Assembly (NCBI GenBank): GCA_000467715.1
Contig: AJFK01000658.1
Coordinates: forward strand, 62,001-126,000
DNA length: 64,000 nt
Reading direction: 5' to 3'
From: Hysterium pulicare CBS 123377
Taxonomy: Eukaryota; Ascomycota; Dothideomycetes; Hysteriales; Hysteriaceae
The notes beneath the pieces are model-generated. The model was not told the origin of the DNA and made no database searches. It worked only from the letters and a program-made list of their open reading frames with translations. Below are positions 21,996 to 33,707 of the stretch, in pieces. Positions within the stretch are counted from its first letter, which is position 1. Every line of letters starts with the position of its first letter. Position numbers and translations under genes: made by a program.

Positions 21996-22569
21996 ACGAC
22001 CACATGATCGACCTAGATAGCGGTGAAAAGGAGGACCATACGAGAGCGCACACGCCCCTGTTTTTCTTTTGCATCATACAAAAATCCTCATTCTGTACTA
22101 TGAACCGCAAGCATCATCATGCGGGGCATTATCTAATTAACGTGCGATATCATTATGCTGTTACTTCCTGAGTGACCTTATGTGATATAGGCATATAAGA
22201 GATTGGCGTCCATGTACCCTTCAGACTTTATCCTTTTTCAATCCCTTGCCATACGAAGCCCAAGCCATCTCGTTACTTTTCGGATCAGTGCCAAGAGGCC
22301 AACTGGCTTTTAAACCTTTCACAAAGTTCAAATCATCTAGGTAGCTCGTCGGTAAAGAATAAAGTACGGGCGTGCGAAGTCTGGAAAAAAAGGTCATGTC
22401 TTGTTCATTAACGTGAAGCATGCAGATTTGGCATTTAATTGTACCCCTCGGGCATAAGAATTGAAGTAATGAATGAATGGAGACTCTTCTTCTCCAACTC
22501 ATCTTCGTTGCTGTACTTGAACTCTATTTCTGAGTATAGAGGTGACTTCCTACATCCCTGAAAGTGTCT
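21996..22569. other. Intergenic gap between convergent genes
   Basis: Contains the 3' ends of the orphan membrane protein and the APH-fold gene. A minus frame at 22221-22502 shows no family features. AT-rich around 22080-22200. Confidence 0.5.
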
Positions 22570-24018
22570 CTACGCTTCGGCGATCATGGTTGCTCGGTCC
22601 AATTTATTCAACTTCTCTTCCAACACTTCGATGCTATTCCTAGACCTCTGCCAGCTTGTACTCAAATATCGTACCCCTTCAAGAAACAACTCTTTATCAC
22701 TGGAGTCTGCTCCGTTACTCCTTTGCATTTCCACCCCAAGCTCGGAGAGCTTCTCATCAAAACGATTGCGGAGCAGACGGTTGTCCCATCGATCGCGCTT
22801 GGCGACAGGCACGTAATCGGCTTCTGGGTCATTTTCATCGATATCGTAAGTCGCAGGTGTTGGTGGCTCTTTTTCGTCCAACGGCTCGACGTCTTGAATT
22901 AGCTTCGGGTGTCCGTCAGCGTACCAGGCTGGCAAAACACATATCATTTCCCAGTCTATAATGCCAGTAACTTCGAAAGTTTCGGGATCGACAAGAATGT
23001 TTGAATCATTCAAGTCCTGGTGGTGAACGATATAGAGCGACTCCTCGGGTGGAAACACGTTGGGGAAGAAATCGATATATCTTTTGCACGTGTCTTCCAT
23101 ATCGGAGACTTCATCTAGGAAGTCCTCATCAAAGCCAACTTCATTCATCAAATCCTCATTCTGGATGACCTGATGTCCAGTCAAGTCCGGTACTGAGTTG
23201 ATTAGCCTTCTGGCCGATAAAATGAAATCTGTCTCCATTATTATCTGTGCTTTGATCCAATCATGTTCTGAGCCGTATGGGCCACGGTTTGAAGGAACAA
23301 ATAGACGACGCCTTTCGAAGAAAGATGGCTCTACCAGGGGACCAACTTCAATATCCCTCGCAAAGAAATTGATTGTACGAAAACAATACTTAGGCATGTC
23401 ACTCTCATGCCCGCGGGACTGCTCCTTAGGTGTCGTACTCCGTTGGAGTGGAGGAGAATTTCCGAAGTATAGCGAACCAATCTTAGAGTACTTTCGAGTC
23501 CACAGTTGATGATGATACAAAGCAAGGTTATCGGCCAATCTGAGCTTCTTATCCCAAGGCATTCTCCGCCACACGCTTTCAAGGTCAACGCCTTCCAATT
23601 TTTCTACCAGTGACCACTCGTAACCCAGCTCATTTCCAGCGGAAGAGTCCCAAGCCATGGGCTTTGGAGCAGGGATATCTGTCGATCGCCGGAGAACCTC
23701 GAGAGTTGCTATCTCACTCTCCAACTTGAGCTTGGGATCGACGGGCAAGGCGACACGAAAAAGAAACTTCTTGGACCATAATGAATGCGCGATTTCGTAA
23801 ACTTTGTGATTCGCACCAGCTGCAAAGAGTCGAACTTCGATCGCATCCAGGTTCTCTTTCAGAAAGTAGTCTGGGAATAATACTGAGCGGGCTGTTTTTT
23901 TGATAAGGAATATATCGGGCTCGCTCGGCCAGATACGTTTCTTGATCCACCCTGCGGTCCATTTGAGCCGCTCTTTTGGAAGGAAGCATGATTCAATAAG
24001 AATCTTACTGTCGTCCAT
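22570..24018 (-). CDS. Aminoglycoside phosphotransferase-fold (APH) family protein
   Basis: Intronless 482-aa protein of the fungal APH/choline-kinase-like superfamily (PF01636 type), expanded in filamentous fungi and mostly of unknown substrate. The N-lobe shows NHKVYEIAHSLWSKKFLFRV and an ESEIATLEVLRRSTDIPAPK segment typical of these kinases. The catalytic loop HHQDLNDSNILVD places the base at D335 and the metal ligand at N340. The metal-binding DWE follows at D355 in VTGIIDWEMI, then the family's PAWYADG. All key residues are present, so it is probably an active small-molecule kinase. The C-terminal 80 residues form a charged helix. The start ATG 24018 is the first Met, close to the family's usual start. 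Confidence 0.88.
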   Translation of the reverse strand: MDDSKILIESCFLPKERLKWTAGWIKKRIWPSEPDIFLIKKTARSVLFPDYFLKENLDAIEVRLFAAGANHKVYEIAHSLWSKKFLFRVALPVDPKLKLESEIATLEVLRRSTDIPAPKPMAWDSSAGNELGYEWSLVEKLEGVDLESVWRRMPWDKKLRLADNLALYHHQLWTRKYSKIGSLYFGNSPPLQRSTTPKEQSRGHESDMPKYCFRTINFFARDIEVGPLVEPSFFERRRLFVPSNRGPYGSEHDWIKAQIIMETDFILSARRLINSVPDLTGHQVIQNEDLMNEVGFDEDFLDEVSDMEDTCKRYIDFFPNVFPPEESLYIVHHQDLNDSNILVDPETFEVTGIIDWEMICVLPAWYADGHPKLIQDVEPLDEKEPPTPATYDIDENDPEADYVPVAKRDRWDNRLLRNRFDEKLSELGVEMQRSNGADSSDKELFLEGVRYLSTSWQRSRNSIEVLEEKLNKLDRATMIAEA

Positions 24019-24741
24019 TGTAGTTGCAGGAGAAGATACGATTGAAATTGAGTTTTCGGGTAAGGTGGGCGTCAGTACACGGAAAAAGGTATGATTGATG
24101 TCGGCTTGAAGTTCAAAGGTTCGTTCAGATTGCAGTGATCACACTTTGAAAAGGTCTAGCGGGCGTCCCAGAAATACGTGAAGCCAAGTAAGGTGTTCAT
24201 TTTGAGGTAGACATGTTGGCGCGCGCCTCAAGAGCCAACTACTCGTTTCACAATACTTCAGCGCATCGGCGTGATCAAATGGCACCTGACCGGAATTCCG
24301 AAAGCAAAAGAAAACATTTGAATACTGGACGCATATCTCGTGAAACCGACAGGCCAAAATTTCAAGCAGAACTTGAGGAAGCATCGCGAAGCCAGTATTT
24401 CGTGAGAGAGCACCATATCGTCGCGCGGAACGGACTACACAACGCCTGTTTGTGAAATATTTCCAACCGCTACAACAAAAGAAAGGAGCATGAAGCATAC
24501 CATAGACGAAGAGTTCCACATAGTCAATCAGTTTCCAACTCAATATGTAGGGAGTAGATGGTCGTAAGATCTTCGGGTGGCTGGTTGCAGCGGCATGGTG
24601 CATGGTGGAGCGGAGGTTTGCATTGCGAGCTGGCGAAATGCCAAGGCCTGTACTCGAAATTTATCGGCAGCCACAAAGCGAGCATGCATTCGCAACAGAC
24701 ACGCCATTGTCGCTATATATCGTTCTTCTACAGCCCTTAGA
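24019..24741. promoter_or_regulatory. Divergent intergenic region
   Basis: Separates the APH-fold gene (minus) from the gene at 24742 (plus), so it carries both promoters. A minus-strand frame at 24139-24603 covers much of it but shows no family match. No specific binding site can be named. Confidence 0.45.
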
Positions 24742-27220
24742 ATGGCCAGAAAGAAGAAAAGCCAGCAAGGCGACGCCGATGCCAGGATCAATGGCAACGG
24801 AGAATCTCCAACTGTTCCTCTAGCCCCTTCACCCGCTCCTTCATCGAATAAAGCAAAACCTGCCGGGCCATCAACATCGGCTCTCATAATATGCCGCAAC
24901 AAGTAGGTAGAAATGGAGGCACGTCCTGTAGATCATTGTGTTCTCATCTTGCGGCTAGGAATTGATCACTGACTGAACCCTTCTTAGGCATTGGCGCTAC
25001 ATCTCCTCATTCCATGGCCCTTGGCTCCAGCTACCTCCAGAGGTGCTGGAATCGCTCGCGCATAGCAACTACTTATCTCCCCGCCCTCATCCTATAGATC
25101 CAGCTGTGTTTTACGACCTTGTCAAGATACGCAAGGCCGTTGATGAGGCTACCAACCTAGCTGTGCGCGCCACGAGTGGCCTTACATCTGCTGCCCTCAG
25201 CAATTCCCTCAGTGCTGGAAACGGAATGCTTGGGAGTGCTGCCGCTCTGGGGATAGGATATGGGGGAAGCGGAGGGAATGCAAGATTGAGTAGAGAGCGG
25301 AAACATCGTATGCGAGAATTAGCCACCCAGAAGTTATCCCACGCATATCATCTGGACGAGATTGCGGCTAGCGTGGCAACAATGCAGTCGGCATCGACGT
25401 TGGAGGATGTTGCGCAGTTGGTATTACAACGGGATCCTAGCGATATCGATGCAAAATACGTCCACTTCTTTCACGAAAAGATACCTTCCCGAATGATGGC
25501 CCAGTGTACGCCCTTAAACGTTCTAAACGATATTATTGCGGAAAGGCCAAACGACGGATCGCCTCTGCGGACACGTGCTTTAACCAGGATATTTAAGGAA
25601 GACTATGTTAATTCGGCTAAAGATCTCTCGGAAGGTCTGGCTGTAGCGCGATATCTAATGGCTCAACACAGAGCCGGCAAAGATCAATTAGTCCTAGCTC
25701 GATCTATACAGGAACAGTACGGGAGGGACTGGAGATCCGAAGTTAAGATCCCGGAGGAAGACCAACCGAATTCTCTGGAAACCCAATTGTTGTTTCATCG
25801 AGCGGGGGTATATTTTACGATTGCTTGTCAACATGTTCATGCAGCCCTGGATGGGCTGAAGGAAGCCGAAGAAGCCAAACAATACAGGAATGACTCCGCT
25901 GGTGAACAAGGAGAAGAGCCCCCTCCTCTCAGCCCTACTGAAAAGGAAGCAAATCGTCGCCGACTCGAGGCACGGAAACTTGTCAAGACCAATGCTAAGC
26001 GGGCGTTGCGCGACTACATCGCCTTTCTCTCCCACTTCGACTACACACCCGGGCTATCCTCAGAAATAGCGGAAGAATTTCTTCGTCGTGTGAACGCAGC
26101 GACTAATGGTAATGGCTACAATGGTTATTTCAAAGATCCATCGAGGACTTCTGCGAAACAGCGTCTCATAGATTCTGCATCTCATCCACCGCCACAGGTG
26201 TCTGACGCCCTAGTACCGCACCGCAAATCCTCGCCCAATAACTCCGAACGCGCGCATTGGCCTAGACTACCCCCGCCGGAAATATATCAGGTGTCCCAAT
26301 TGTTCTCGTCCGCGCCTCCCGTTTCCCTCCCCCCTTATCCAAATTTCAATGGGCCCATCCCTTATAATTCTTCATCCGCAGCTTCCGCAGCGGCTTCTGC
26401 ATTTGCAGATTCTCATGAAGCGATTACCTATCACCCCTTAATCACAGATGCCCTACATTCCCTCCTCCTGTGCCACGCTCTCATCCAAACCCCACCCAAA
26501 GAACTCCTTCGCCATGCTCACAATGCTGCGCGTCTAGCTCGAGTCTGTGACGGCTATCCAATCTTCCTCGCCGCCCGTAGTCCCGCGCGCGCAGACTGGA
26601 TCGAAGTCATCCGCCGCGCCAGTAACTGGATAGGCCTGCAGCAAAGTTGGGAAACACTTTGCAGACCCGCACCTCTACCGGGCCACGGCAAATCATCTGC
26701 TACCGGCAATGAGCTTGCAATTACTGGCAGTAGCAACGTCCACGGTGCGCCAAAGCCCGAAAGTGAAGCTCAAAAGCGCGAGAGACAGAAACATGAAGCT
26801 ATACTCGAAGCGTTGGCCGATGAGCGCGTCGTAGACGAAGAGTCTTTCCAACGCGCTGTCAGAGCTCGCGAAAGGAGAATGAGGGATGATGAGGATGCCG
26901 AAGCTCGTACTCGCACTAATTCGAACGGCAATGCTTCATCTTCTACTACACCTACTTCCCCTGCACCAGCGCCTAAGCGATGGGCTCAAGATGACGGGAG
27001 AGAATACCCCATCTCTACTGAGCGCGCTGAAGCGATTTCGAGATGGGTCAGGGAAGCGCCATTGACCATTGAAGGCGCCGGTGGAGCTAAGAAGGGAAGG
27101 AAAAAAGGTGGTGCGAAGGGGAGGAAGACGGCAATGATGACGGAGGAGGAAAGTATGAATGGGTTAGAAGGCAGTGTTGGTACGCTTAGTGTCGAAGATT
27201 TGGGCGAGGAGGTTGAGTGA
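24742..27220 (+). CDS. Large conserved fungal protein of unknown function
   Basis: Two exons, 24742-24902 and 24988-27220, with an 85-bp intron (GTAGGT donor, CTGAC branch). They join in frame at CRNKHWRYISSFHGPW and give 797 aa. The N-terminal 45 residues are Lys- then Pro/Ser-rich and probably disordered. A conserved block LPPEVLESLAHSNY follows, then helical regions with SIQEQYGRDWRSEVKIPEED, the pair LETQLLFHRAGVYFTIACQH and RALRDYIAFLSHFDYTPG, which look like TPR-type or solenoid helices. A second helical region (ITYHPLITDALHSLLLCHAL) precedes a charged coil of R/E repeats and a Lys-rich C-terminus that could be a nuclear signal. No enzyme motif was seen. I recall similar long proteins across Pezizomycotina without a defined role. 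Confidence 0.8.
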
Positions 27221-27709
27221 TTTGTGCTTCTTGGATACTTTAATGCTTGGGATGGGTAGACGTTGGCTGATGGAGTCCTTCTTCGAATTTTGTAGAAGGA
27301 GTAGTATCCGCGACGGTTAGACAGTTGAGTGCTTTTTTGATGCCGACGAGAGCTTGTTCGTGCTACAAGTATTCTCCACTGAGAGAAACATGTTTGAAGG
27401 ATATGGGTAATAGCGACTCGACGTAATCGCTGAGGCGAAAGTCGAACGCTGCGCACTTATAAGTTACACTTGATTGGAAAGCTAAACGTAGAAGCGTAAA
27501 GTGATCCATTTTTCTACTGGATGCAAAACTGGATATCAGCCAAAAGCCATTTTCCAGAAAAGTTCCACCAACAGAACGAACCATTATCCGCTAGCCACAC
27601 TTTGAGTGATCGCGGTAATACACCGCAAACGTCATCACCATCATAGACCATACCTTTCCAGCACCAACGCCAAACATTGCTAGACACCCTACGCCTATAC
27701 CAGCAGCCA
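27221..27709. other. Intergenic gap between convergent genes
   Basis: Holds the 3' ends of the 24742 and 27710 genes. Frames on the minus strand are short and unrecognised. Confidence 0.5.
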
Positions 27710-29878
27710 TTACAACTCCTCCAAACCCCCGTCCGTCCCCTCCGGACTCCCCAGCGATAACTCCTCCTCCCTCTCCCTCGCCCTAACTTCCGCCAACTCC
27801 TCCTCAGCCTTAAAATCCCACTCCGTCTTCTCGGGACTTTCGGGTTCGCGTCGATTTAGTAGGGTACTCACATCCCTATCCGAACCAGCCAACCAATACG
27901 CCTTGTGAAACCTCGCCTGCAGCGGCTTATCATCGAACCTCCAGACCTGCTCTATCGTGATCAACCCCTCTAGTTCCCAGGTCTCGAGATCGGAGGAGAG
28001 TGAGGGTGAGATGGCCGTCCACTGGATCTCTTCGTAGCCGTTTGTGCCCTTTATGAACCAGCCTAGGCTCGTACTTCCTTCTTCCTTGGCTTCGGGCACG
28101 CCGACGAAGTGGAGGGGGGAACCGTTCTGGATGAAGCCGAAGGACTGGTGGTGGGTTTTTGAGAAGGGGGTCGAGCTCGAGTCGAGCTTCTGCATCACCA
28201 TTGCTCGGGCTGAAGTGTAGGCGGAGGTGAGGATCTTGTAGAGGGTTATGGGGTGTTTGTATTCTTCGTATGTTGTAGCGAAGGCGAGGGGTGGCGAGGG
28301 TTGGTGGAGGTGTGGTGGGAGAGGGGATGGTGGCATTAGGTCTCGAGAGGTGGGTTGAGGCTGGATTGGTGGCCGAGGGTGAGGCTCATAGATACCTTGA
28401 GGTGCAGGCTGAGACTGGTGGAGGACTTGAGGCGCGGGACTGGGTGCGTATTGCGCTTGCGCTTGGGGTTGAGGCCATCCGCGAGGGTGATCGCGCATCC
28501 AATCGGAGGGCATTTGCCTGTTTGGAATCATAGAGCCATATAGTGGTCTACCCTGGAATGGAGCATTTGGGGATTGGTATTGAGGTCCACCGATGCCTAT
28601 GCCATTCCGCATATCGCTATACACATTGCCATAGACGTAGCCCGAACCCTTGCCATAAAATGGTCCAGCTGGTTGATGTCCGCCTGGCTGGCCGCTGAAT
28701 CGAGAGATATTTTGCCCTCCGTAAATGTCAGAGCCCACAGGCGCAATCTCTTCAACGATCATGAAACTGTTGGGCGGGCCTCCATGGTTTATGTATACCG
28801 TCATACGCTCATTCATACGTGGGAGTGGCTCGTATATCGGTCGGTATATCCTGTATCGACCATCCTGACTGATTTCTGGGATTATTCGCTGTGTGTTTGG
28901 ATAAGCTGGTACTGGGCGCTGTGGGACCGGACCTGGAGTTTGCTGAATCGTAGCATTCGAGATTGGGAGACGTGACTGCTCTGCGTTTTGAAGTGTAGAT
29001 GCTTGGGATCCCGTAATTGGCGGCCGAGTTGGCTGGATCGTTGTATGAGTGCGTGGCAAATACAGCCCCTGGGAGAGTCCAGTTATTGGTTGCTGGCTGC
29101 CTTGACTTGGTATGAAACGCTGCGTAGATGGAGTCCCTGCCTGTGAAATCGATCCGCCTCTCTGCGCCGCGGAGGCTGCAAAAGATGTCGGTGCAATGTG
29201 TACGCCTCCAGCCTGCGACAGACCAGGCGGTTTGGTTCGAAATGTGGCTACACTAGGCTGAGGAAGAGAAGGAGGAATAGTCGGTGGATCTAGCCTATTT
29301 GATGGCTGAGTAGCTTGGTTGGGAGTATTTCGACGCTTCTTAGGCCTCGGAGCAGATGATGTGTCTGTTTGTCTACGTTGCGGGATCGGCGGAGTGTATC
29401 GGACAGCTTGTGCGTAATGACTCTTCGCATTGAGTACGAAGTTTTGATCATTGAGGGCTGGTTGGTTAGCAGCAACCGGTACCTGATGATGCCTATTGTA
29501 CTGGAGATCATATGAAACGATTTGAGGGGGATAACCGGTGAGAGTAGTCTGTAGATATGGATGAGCATCTGGTCGCGAGGAGTCAGATGGGTTGTTGTGA
29601 GCTTGTGCTAATTGGACGCCAATGTTTCTCTGATATTGGCCGCAGGACTGTTCGGAGCTTTGAGCAGGGTTAAGAGGCTGCTGGGAGGATTCCGCTTCTG
29701 ATCTGTCGGTGAGTGAAGGATTGTGCTGAGACTGAACAGCGGCACTGGCGGTCTGTTGATTGTTCTCCAATGGATCGTCAACTGCAGGTGACGGTGAACG
29801 GATATGCTTTCGAGAGCCTTGACTTTCAAAGCCATGTGCGTCATTGAGGTTGCCTTGGGCCTCCGTGGTGTGTTCCAT
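27710..29878 (-). CDS. Gln/Pro-rich low-complexity protein with a conserved C-terminal domain
   Basis: Intronless 722-aa protein that I do not recognise. The first 520 residues are low complexity, rich in Gln, Pro, Ser and Asn, with tracts such as QPQAQAQYAPSPAPQVLHQS. They hold a basic APRPKKRRNT motif that could be a nuclear signal. The last 200 residues look folded: TYEEYKHPITLYKILTSAYT, GSTSLGWFIKGTNGYEEIQW and ARFHKAYWLAGSDRDVSTLL, ending in an acidic tail. The layout of a prion-like disordered region plus one compact domain is common in fungal transcription or RNA-associated proteins, but this is composition-based inference. The start at 29878 is the first ATG after stops. The GC-rich third positions and the clean frame support a real gene. 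Confidence 0.75.
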   Translation of the reverse strand: MEHTTEAQGNLNDAHGFESQGSRKHIRSPSPAVDDPLENNQQTASAAVQSQHNPSLTDRSEAESSQQPLNPAQSSEQSCGQYQRNIGVQLAQAHNNPSDSSRPDAHPYLQTTLTGYPPQIVSYDLQYNRHHQVPVAANQPALNDQNFVLNAKSHYAQAVRYTPPIPQRRQTDTSSAPRPKKRRNTPNQATQPSNRLDPPTIPPSLPQPSVATFRTKPPGLSQAGGVHIAPTSFAASAAQRGGSISQAGTPSTQRFIPSQGSQQPITGLSQGLYLPRTHTTIQPTRPPITGSQASTLQNAEQSRLPISNATIQQTPGPVPQRPVPAYPNTQRIIPEISQDGRYRIYRPIYEPLPRMNERMTVYINHGGPPNSFMIVEEIAPVGSDIYGGQNISRFSGQPGGHQPAGPFYGKGSGYVYGNVYSDMRNGIGIGGPQYQSPNAPFQGRPLYGSMIPNRQMPSDWMRDHPRGWPQPQAQAQYAPSPAPQVLHQSQPAPQGIYEPHPRPPIQPQPTSRDLMPPSPLPPHLHQPSPPLAFATTYEEYKHPITLYKILTSAYTSARAMVMQKLDSSSTPFSKTHHQSFGFIQNGSPLHFVGVPEAKEEGSTSLGWFIKGTNGYEEIQWTAISPSLSSDLETWELEGLITIEQVWRFDDKPLQARFHKAYWLAGSDRDVSTLLNRREPESPEKTEWDFKAEEELAEVRAREREEELSLGSPEGTDGGLEEL

Positions 29879-30429
29879 ATTGAAGAGTGAACGCTTGACT
29901 GATTGTTACGTGGTGTAGAATGGCATGTCCCGCCAGGGGGTTGTATTTATACCGTAAAATGCGCGCAGTGATTCATTGTTTTGCCAAGAAGGGAATAGTA
30001 AGATCGTATCACGTGTGAATGACAGGTGCGGTTGTGACCGGTGGCGGTTTAAGAGCCTTGATTCACTCACAGGAGGCGAAAGAAATCGTAGTGTTTTCAA
30101 GACCAAGCCCGGCTCTTCACTGTTATATCCCCGGTTCACGCAGAAAGACTTGAAGCCAATTCGCATCATGAGGCGAGCTCTGAAGATACCGTATTACACC
30201 TGACCTGTCATGTTCGAAGTTGGAAAAGGGTAGGGTTTGAAAGACGCGAGTATTTGTACTAATCACTATGGTGATTTTCCCTTCCAATACAGCTCATACG
30301 CGCGAACGCCAGATATCGGAATGCAACGAACCCATAGAGCAGTGTTAGTATGCATATACTAATACCAGTGGGTGCACACCCCTCAGCTCCACAATTCGGT
30401 GCCTTCACGAGTTCAATCTTAAACATCAC
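29879..30429. other. Intergenic gap, promoter side of the 27710 gene
   Basis: No gene seen. It lies upstream of the Gln/Pro-rich gene and downstream of EMP24, both on minus. A small inverted arrangement of AGTATGCATATACTA occurs near 30346-30362, an AT-rich palindrome-like motif of unknown meaning. Confidence 0.45.
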
Positions 30430-31205
30430 TTAGACGACTCTCTTGACCTATGGAAGAATTAGCAAGTGCTTTCAATCCTGACGTCAGGTGCGTGTAGTAA
30501 TTACCTCAAAGAACCTCTTGAGCCACCAAACTTGAAAGACACCTTCTGCCAACAGAACCAACAATTGGAATATACTCCACCACTTTACCCGCGCGTTGGT
30601 GCTCTCGGCAGTGTTCCTGTGAGTCCGCTCTCGAACCACGATGTAGCCTTGCTCATCCTTGACTTGCGCGATAAGCTCCGATAGTTGTCGAACTAGCATT
30701 TCAATCAGTCCGATTCCTTAGATACACCCCACACTATTTGTACCTTCTTTCTCCAAAGGATCCTGCGGCGCCTCTGATTCTGGCACGTAGACAATTCCGT
30801 GAACGTTGAATGACACCTCTTTTGTGTTTGCTGACCAGTGCTCGTTACTGAAACAGTATGAATATCTTCCGTCCATGCTGGCCACGAAGGAATGATCTCC
30901 GGAGGAAACAGCGCGCTCGTGTATTTGGTAAGAGTTTGATGGTGTTTGGATCTAGCAGCGGACAATTAGCAGATTGATATCATTCACGTAGAGGCTAGAG
31001 CGCATACCCAGAAGTCTACTTCCAAGTTACCACTGCCACCAAATTCTCGGTCGCCGACTTGGAATGTCACAGTCATTTTGTCGTCCTTGTGGAGCGATTC
31101 GTGGAAGCATTCCCTCGAATGCGCCTTCATTTGAATGTTGTGGGCAAGAGACAGTGTGAGCAAGCTGCTCACAACTGCGAAAAGACGAATTGAAGAGAAA
31201 AACAT
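30430..31205 (-). CDS. EMP24: p24 family cargo receptor (EMP24-like)
   Basis: Type I membrane protein of COPII and COPI vesicles that helps export GPI-anchored and other cargo from the ER. Four exons on minus, 31205-31008, 30951-30744, 30692-30505 and 30447-30430, give 203 aa. A signal peptide (FFSSIRLFAVVSSLLTLSLA) precedes the GOLD domain, which starts HNIQMKAHSRECF and contains FGGSGNLEVDFW. The paired cysteines in SRECF and YSYCF form the usual disulfide. The coiled region has VKDEQGYIVVRERTHRNTAE, then NARVKWWSIFQLLVLLAEGV leads into the membrane helix. The tail RFFEVKRVV carries the FF pair for COPII sorting and a short basic end. Its last six codons lie on an 18-nt terminal exon. Best match is the p24-beta group (yeast Emp24). 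Confidence 0.93.
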
Positions 31206-31960
31206 CTTCACGGCTGTTTTCCGTTGGTTTGATCACAGTATTCAGATTCGTAAGTAAATTCTTGGTGTTTTCAGGGAGTTCGAGATGCCAGCTTTCGACC
31301 GGAGAAACAGTCGGCCCGGATTTTAGTTTCCTAACGCGTCCAGCAAGCCCACGCAGCGTAACATTCACTCTCTTCTTTACTTCCACGGCATGCTGAGGCA
31401 ATGACCTCTTGACAGTCCCATCTTGCACGAATAAGTACCAATGTTCAAGCAACTCCGCTGCTATGAACCCAGTGGCTCTGCCACCGTCCTGCCCAATCCA
31501 AAGACCCCGTCCTACTGTTTTCTTGATTCATCTCTCATAGGTAGTTTATTCTACATATGGAATGCGGAAGCCAACCTTAAATGCTGGTGATTGTCATTGT
31601 GTTCACTAAAGAGAACAAAACACTTTTTTGCTGATAAACACAGGCATGCTAAGGTAAATGGTCTCGCTAGTGGATGCTATTCACTGATTTTCTGTCTTCT
31701 CTCTGTTGTTGAAGAATATGACGTGATCCCCATATCATTCACCGCGGGATCATGCCACTCGTTCCAATTTACCTGACTATAGAGAGTGAAGGATGCAATC
31801 TGCTTAGGTGATCTTGCCCGGCCGACTCCCATTAGTTATTCCACGTAACCACCTCACTTGGGAACCGATTCTTTCGTCGCCATCTAGGTTGCCTGCCCCT
31901 CTCGACTACTCGCTATCATCTGCACTGACACTCATTATCCCAAACAGCTTCACGATCAAC
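31206..31960. promoter_or_regulatory. Divergent intergenic region between EMP24 and the SANT-like gene
   Basis: 755 bp separating two start codons on opposite strands. The frames here are short or shadows. The segment 31880-31955 is pyrimidine-rich, as usual ahead of fungal starts. No specific binding site can be named. Confidence 0.45.
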
Positions 31961-33507
31961 ATGGCCAACTCCGAACCAAAGCGCAAAGTCACGAGGGGCT
32001 CCACTCTGATGTATGCTCTCGGATACTCGGGCTCCATCTACGCCAAATCCAAGGGCATGGGCTCGGCTTCTTCTGTGAGTACTCGATTTCCTCATCCTCA
32101 ACATCATGCGCGCAAAGTAAGGCGGACCGACGACGAGGTGCATCTTTCATACCACTGAGATTTCCATCCTAATCTGCATGAACTGGATACCTGTGGCCGC
32201 AGCCTACCATCTCAAACTTCAAATGTTTGCCGTCAAATGTCCGCGAGAGGTAACAAACAACCACACGCCAATTTGCAGTCCACCAACATTTTCACTAACA
32301 GAGGCTAATCACCAATAACCACAGTCCAAGAAGACGGACAAGCAGGCGCGCGAATCTGAAAAGAATCGACGTGTCAGCGACTGGCTTGCCGATACAACCG
32401 GTCTTTCCACGCCTCCCGATGGTCCCAATACTCTCACCATTCGCTCGCTGAACCAGTACAATTTCATTTCAAATAAAGCTAACCCATCTGATCTTCAGAA
32501 GAAGTTGAAAAACACTAGCAACAGAGGTACCCCAATCCCACTTGCTCCAGCACCTGCTGCAGTTGAACCGACGACTACCCCCGCTGGACCTACGCCAGCC
32601 CCAGAACACGCCCCGGCTGCCGAGGTCACTCAAGCTGCCGTAGTCACCGAAACCGCCCCGGCTGTAGCTACCACTGAGCCAGCGACTGAGGCTGACCCCA
32701 GTGCTTTCACCACGGAGCAAGATGCCGAGCTCTTGAAGCTCAAAGGTGAGAACAAGAGTTGGAAGGAAATTGGTGTCGCCATAGGCAAAGCTCCATGGCT
32801 CTGCAAGAATCGCTTCAAAGAAATCAAGCCTGCCGACGAAGGACAATACCAAGATGGCAATGGAAAGAAAGAACGCGGTGGCAAGGGAGACAAGAGGCAG
32901 CAGAAAGAAGAGGCGCAGACCGAGACTGTTCCTGGCGCTTGGGTTAACGCAGATGAGGGGGGACTGTTTGGATGGGGTGGCGATACCGGTACCGCTGCTG
33001 GTGGTGAAACGCATGACACTAATGTCAACACAAACGGAGCGACTGCCGATAACGAAGCTCAAGCTGGTCCCAGTGTGATTCATTTGTCTGAGGATGATAA
33101 CTTCAATGGGGAGGAGGTAAGGTCTCTACAGCCCGGTGCCTCAATACAACTACTAACTTCCTCTAGCTCACCATGTTGAGTGATCTTTTTCGGAAAGACT
33201 ATGCCAACGTTTGGTTCCGCGTTGCTTCGGCCTTCTTCGACAAAACCGGCCGTCGTATTGGTGAGGACCTAATCAAGGCTACGATGACCGGAAAGCTCTA
33301 TGGTGCTGCCAAGTAAGATTGATCCCTGGTCTCACCGAGTTCCCTGGCTCTGCCGTACCTGTTCTGAAAGCCTTGATGGATACGATTACTGACGATATTA
33401 AAAGAGAGGAAGAGGCCGATGGAAGTGATTGGGCTCGGGATATCGATAAATGGCTCGAGGAGACTGATGATTTTGCACCGGGACCGACTTTGTGGGAAGA
33501 TGCTTAG
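31961..33507 (+). CDS. SANT/Myb-like domain protein
   Basis: Four exons, 31961-32074, 32325-33116, 33167-33312 and 33405-33507, give 384 aa. The N-terminus is basic (MANSEPKRKVTRGST). A Pro/Ala/Thr-rich linker follows, then a Myb/SANT-like three-helix segment at about residues 152-190: FTTEQDAELLKLKGENKSWK, EIGVAIGKAPWLCKNRFKEI. The Trp spacing fits this fold. After a Lys-rich and a Gly-rich part, exon 3 encodes LTMLSDLFRKDYANVWFRVA, another helical block. The last intron (33313-33404) has donor GTAAGA and branch ACTGAC and leads to the acidic tail WARDIDKWLEETDDF. If it is kept, translation stops at 33316, 35 residues earlier. A DNA-binding or chromatin role is inferred from the SANT-like segment. 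Confidence 0.78.
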
Positions 33508-33707
33508 GTATGGACTTCGGGTTGGTTGGGTCATCAATACCTAGGCGTTGGATACACAACGGTATAGGTTTGCATCCAGTATCGGAAAACCATGTGTCTC
33601 ATTCTATGTCATAAGTCTAGTCATTCTAGTCTTCTAAATCCAGCACCAAGGAAAACTTGAGTCCAAAGGACTGTCATTCCGCAAACCCACTCACCTTAAG
33701 ATGAATC

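Noticed and set aside
24139-24603. 154-codon minus frame between APH and the next gene
   Set aside because: Contains no recognisable domain and occupies the shared promoter; composition is not gene-like.
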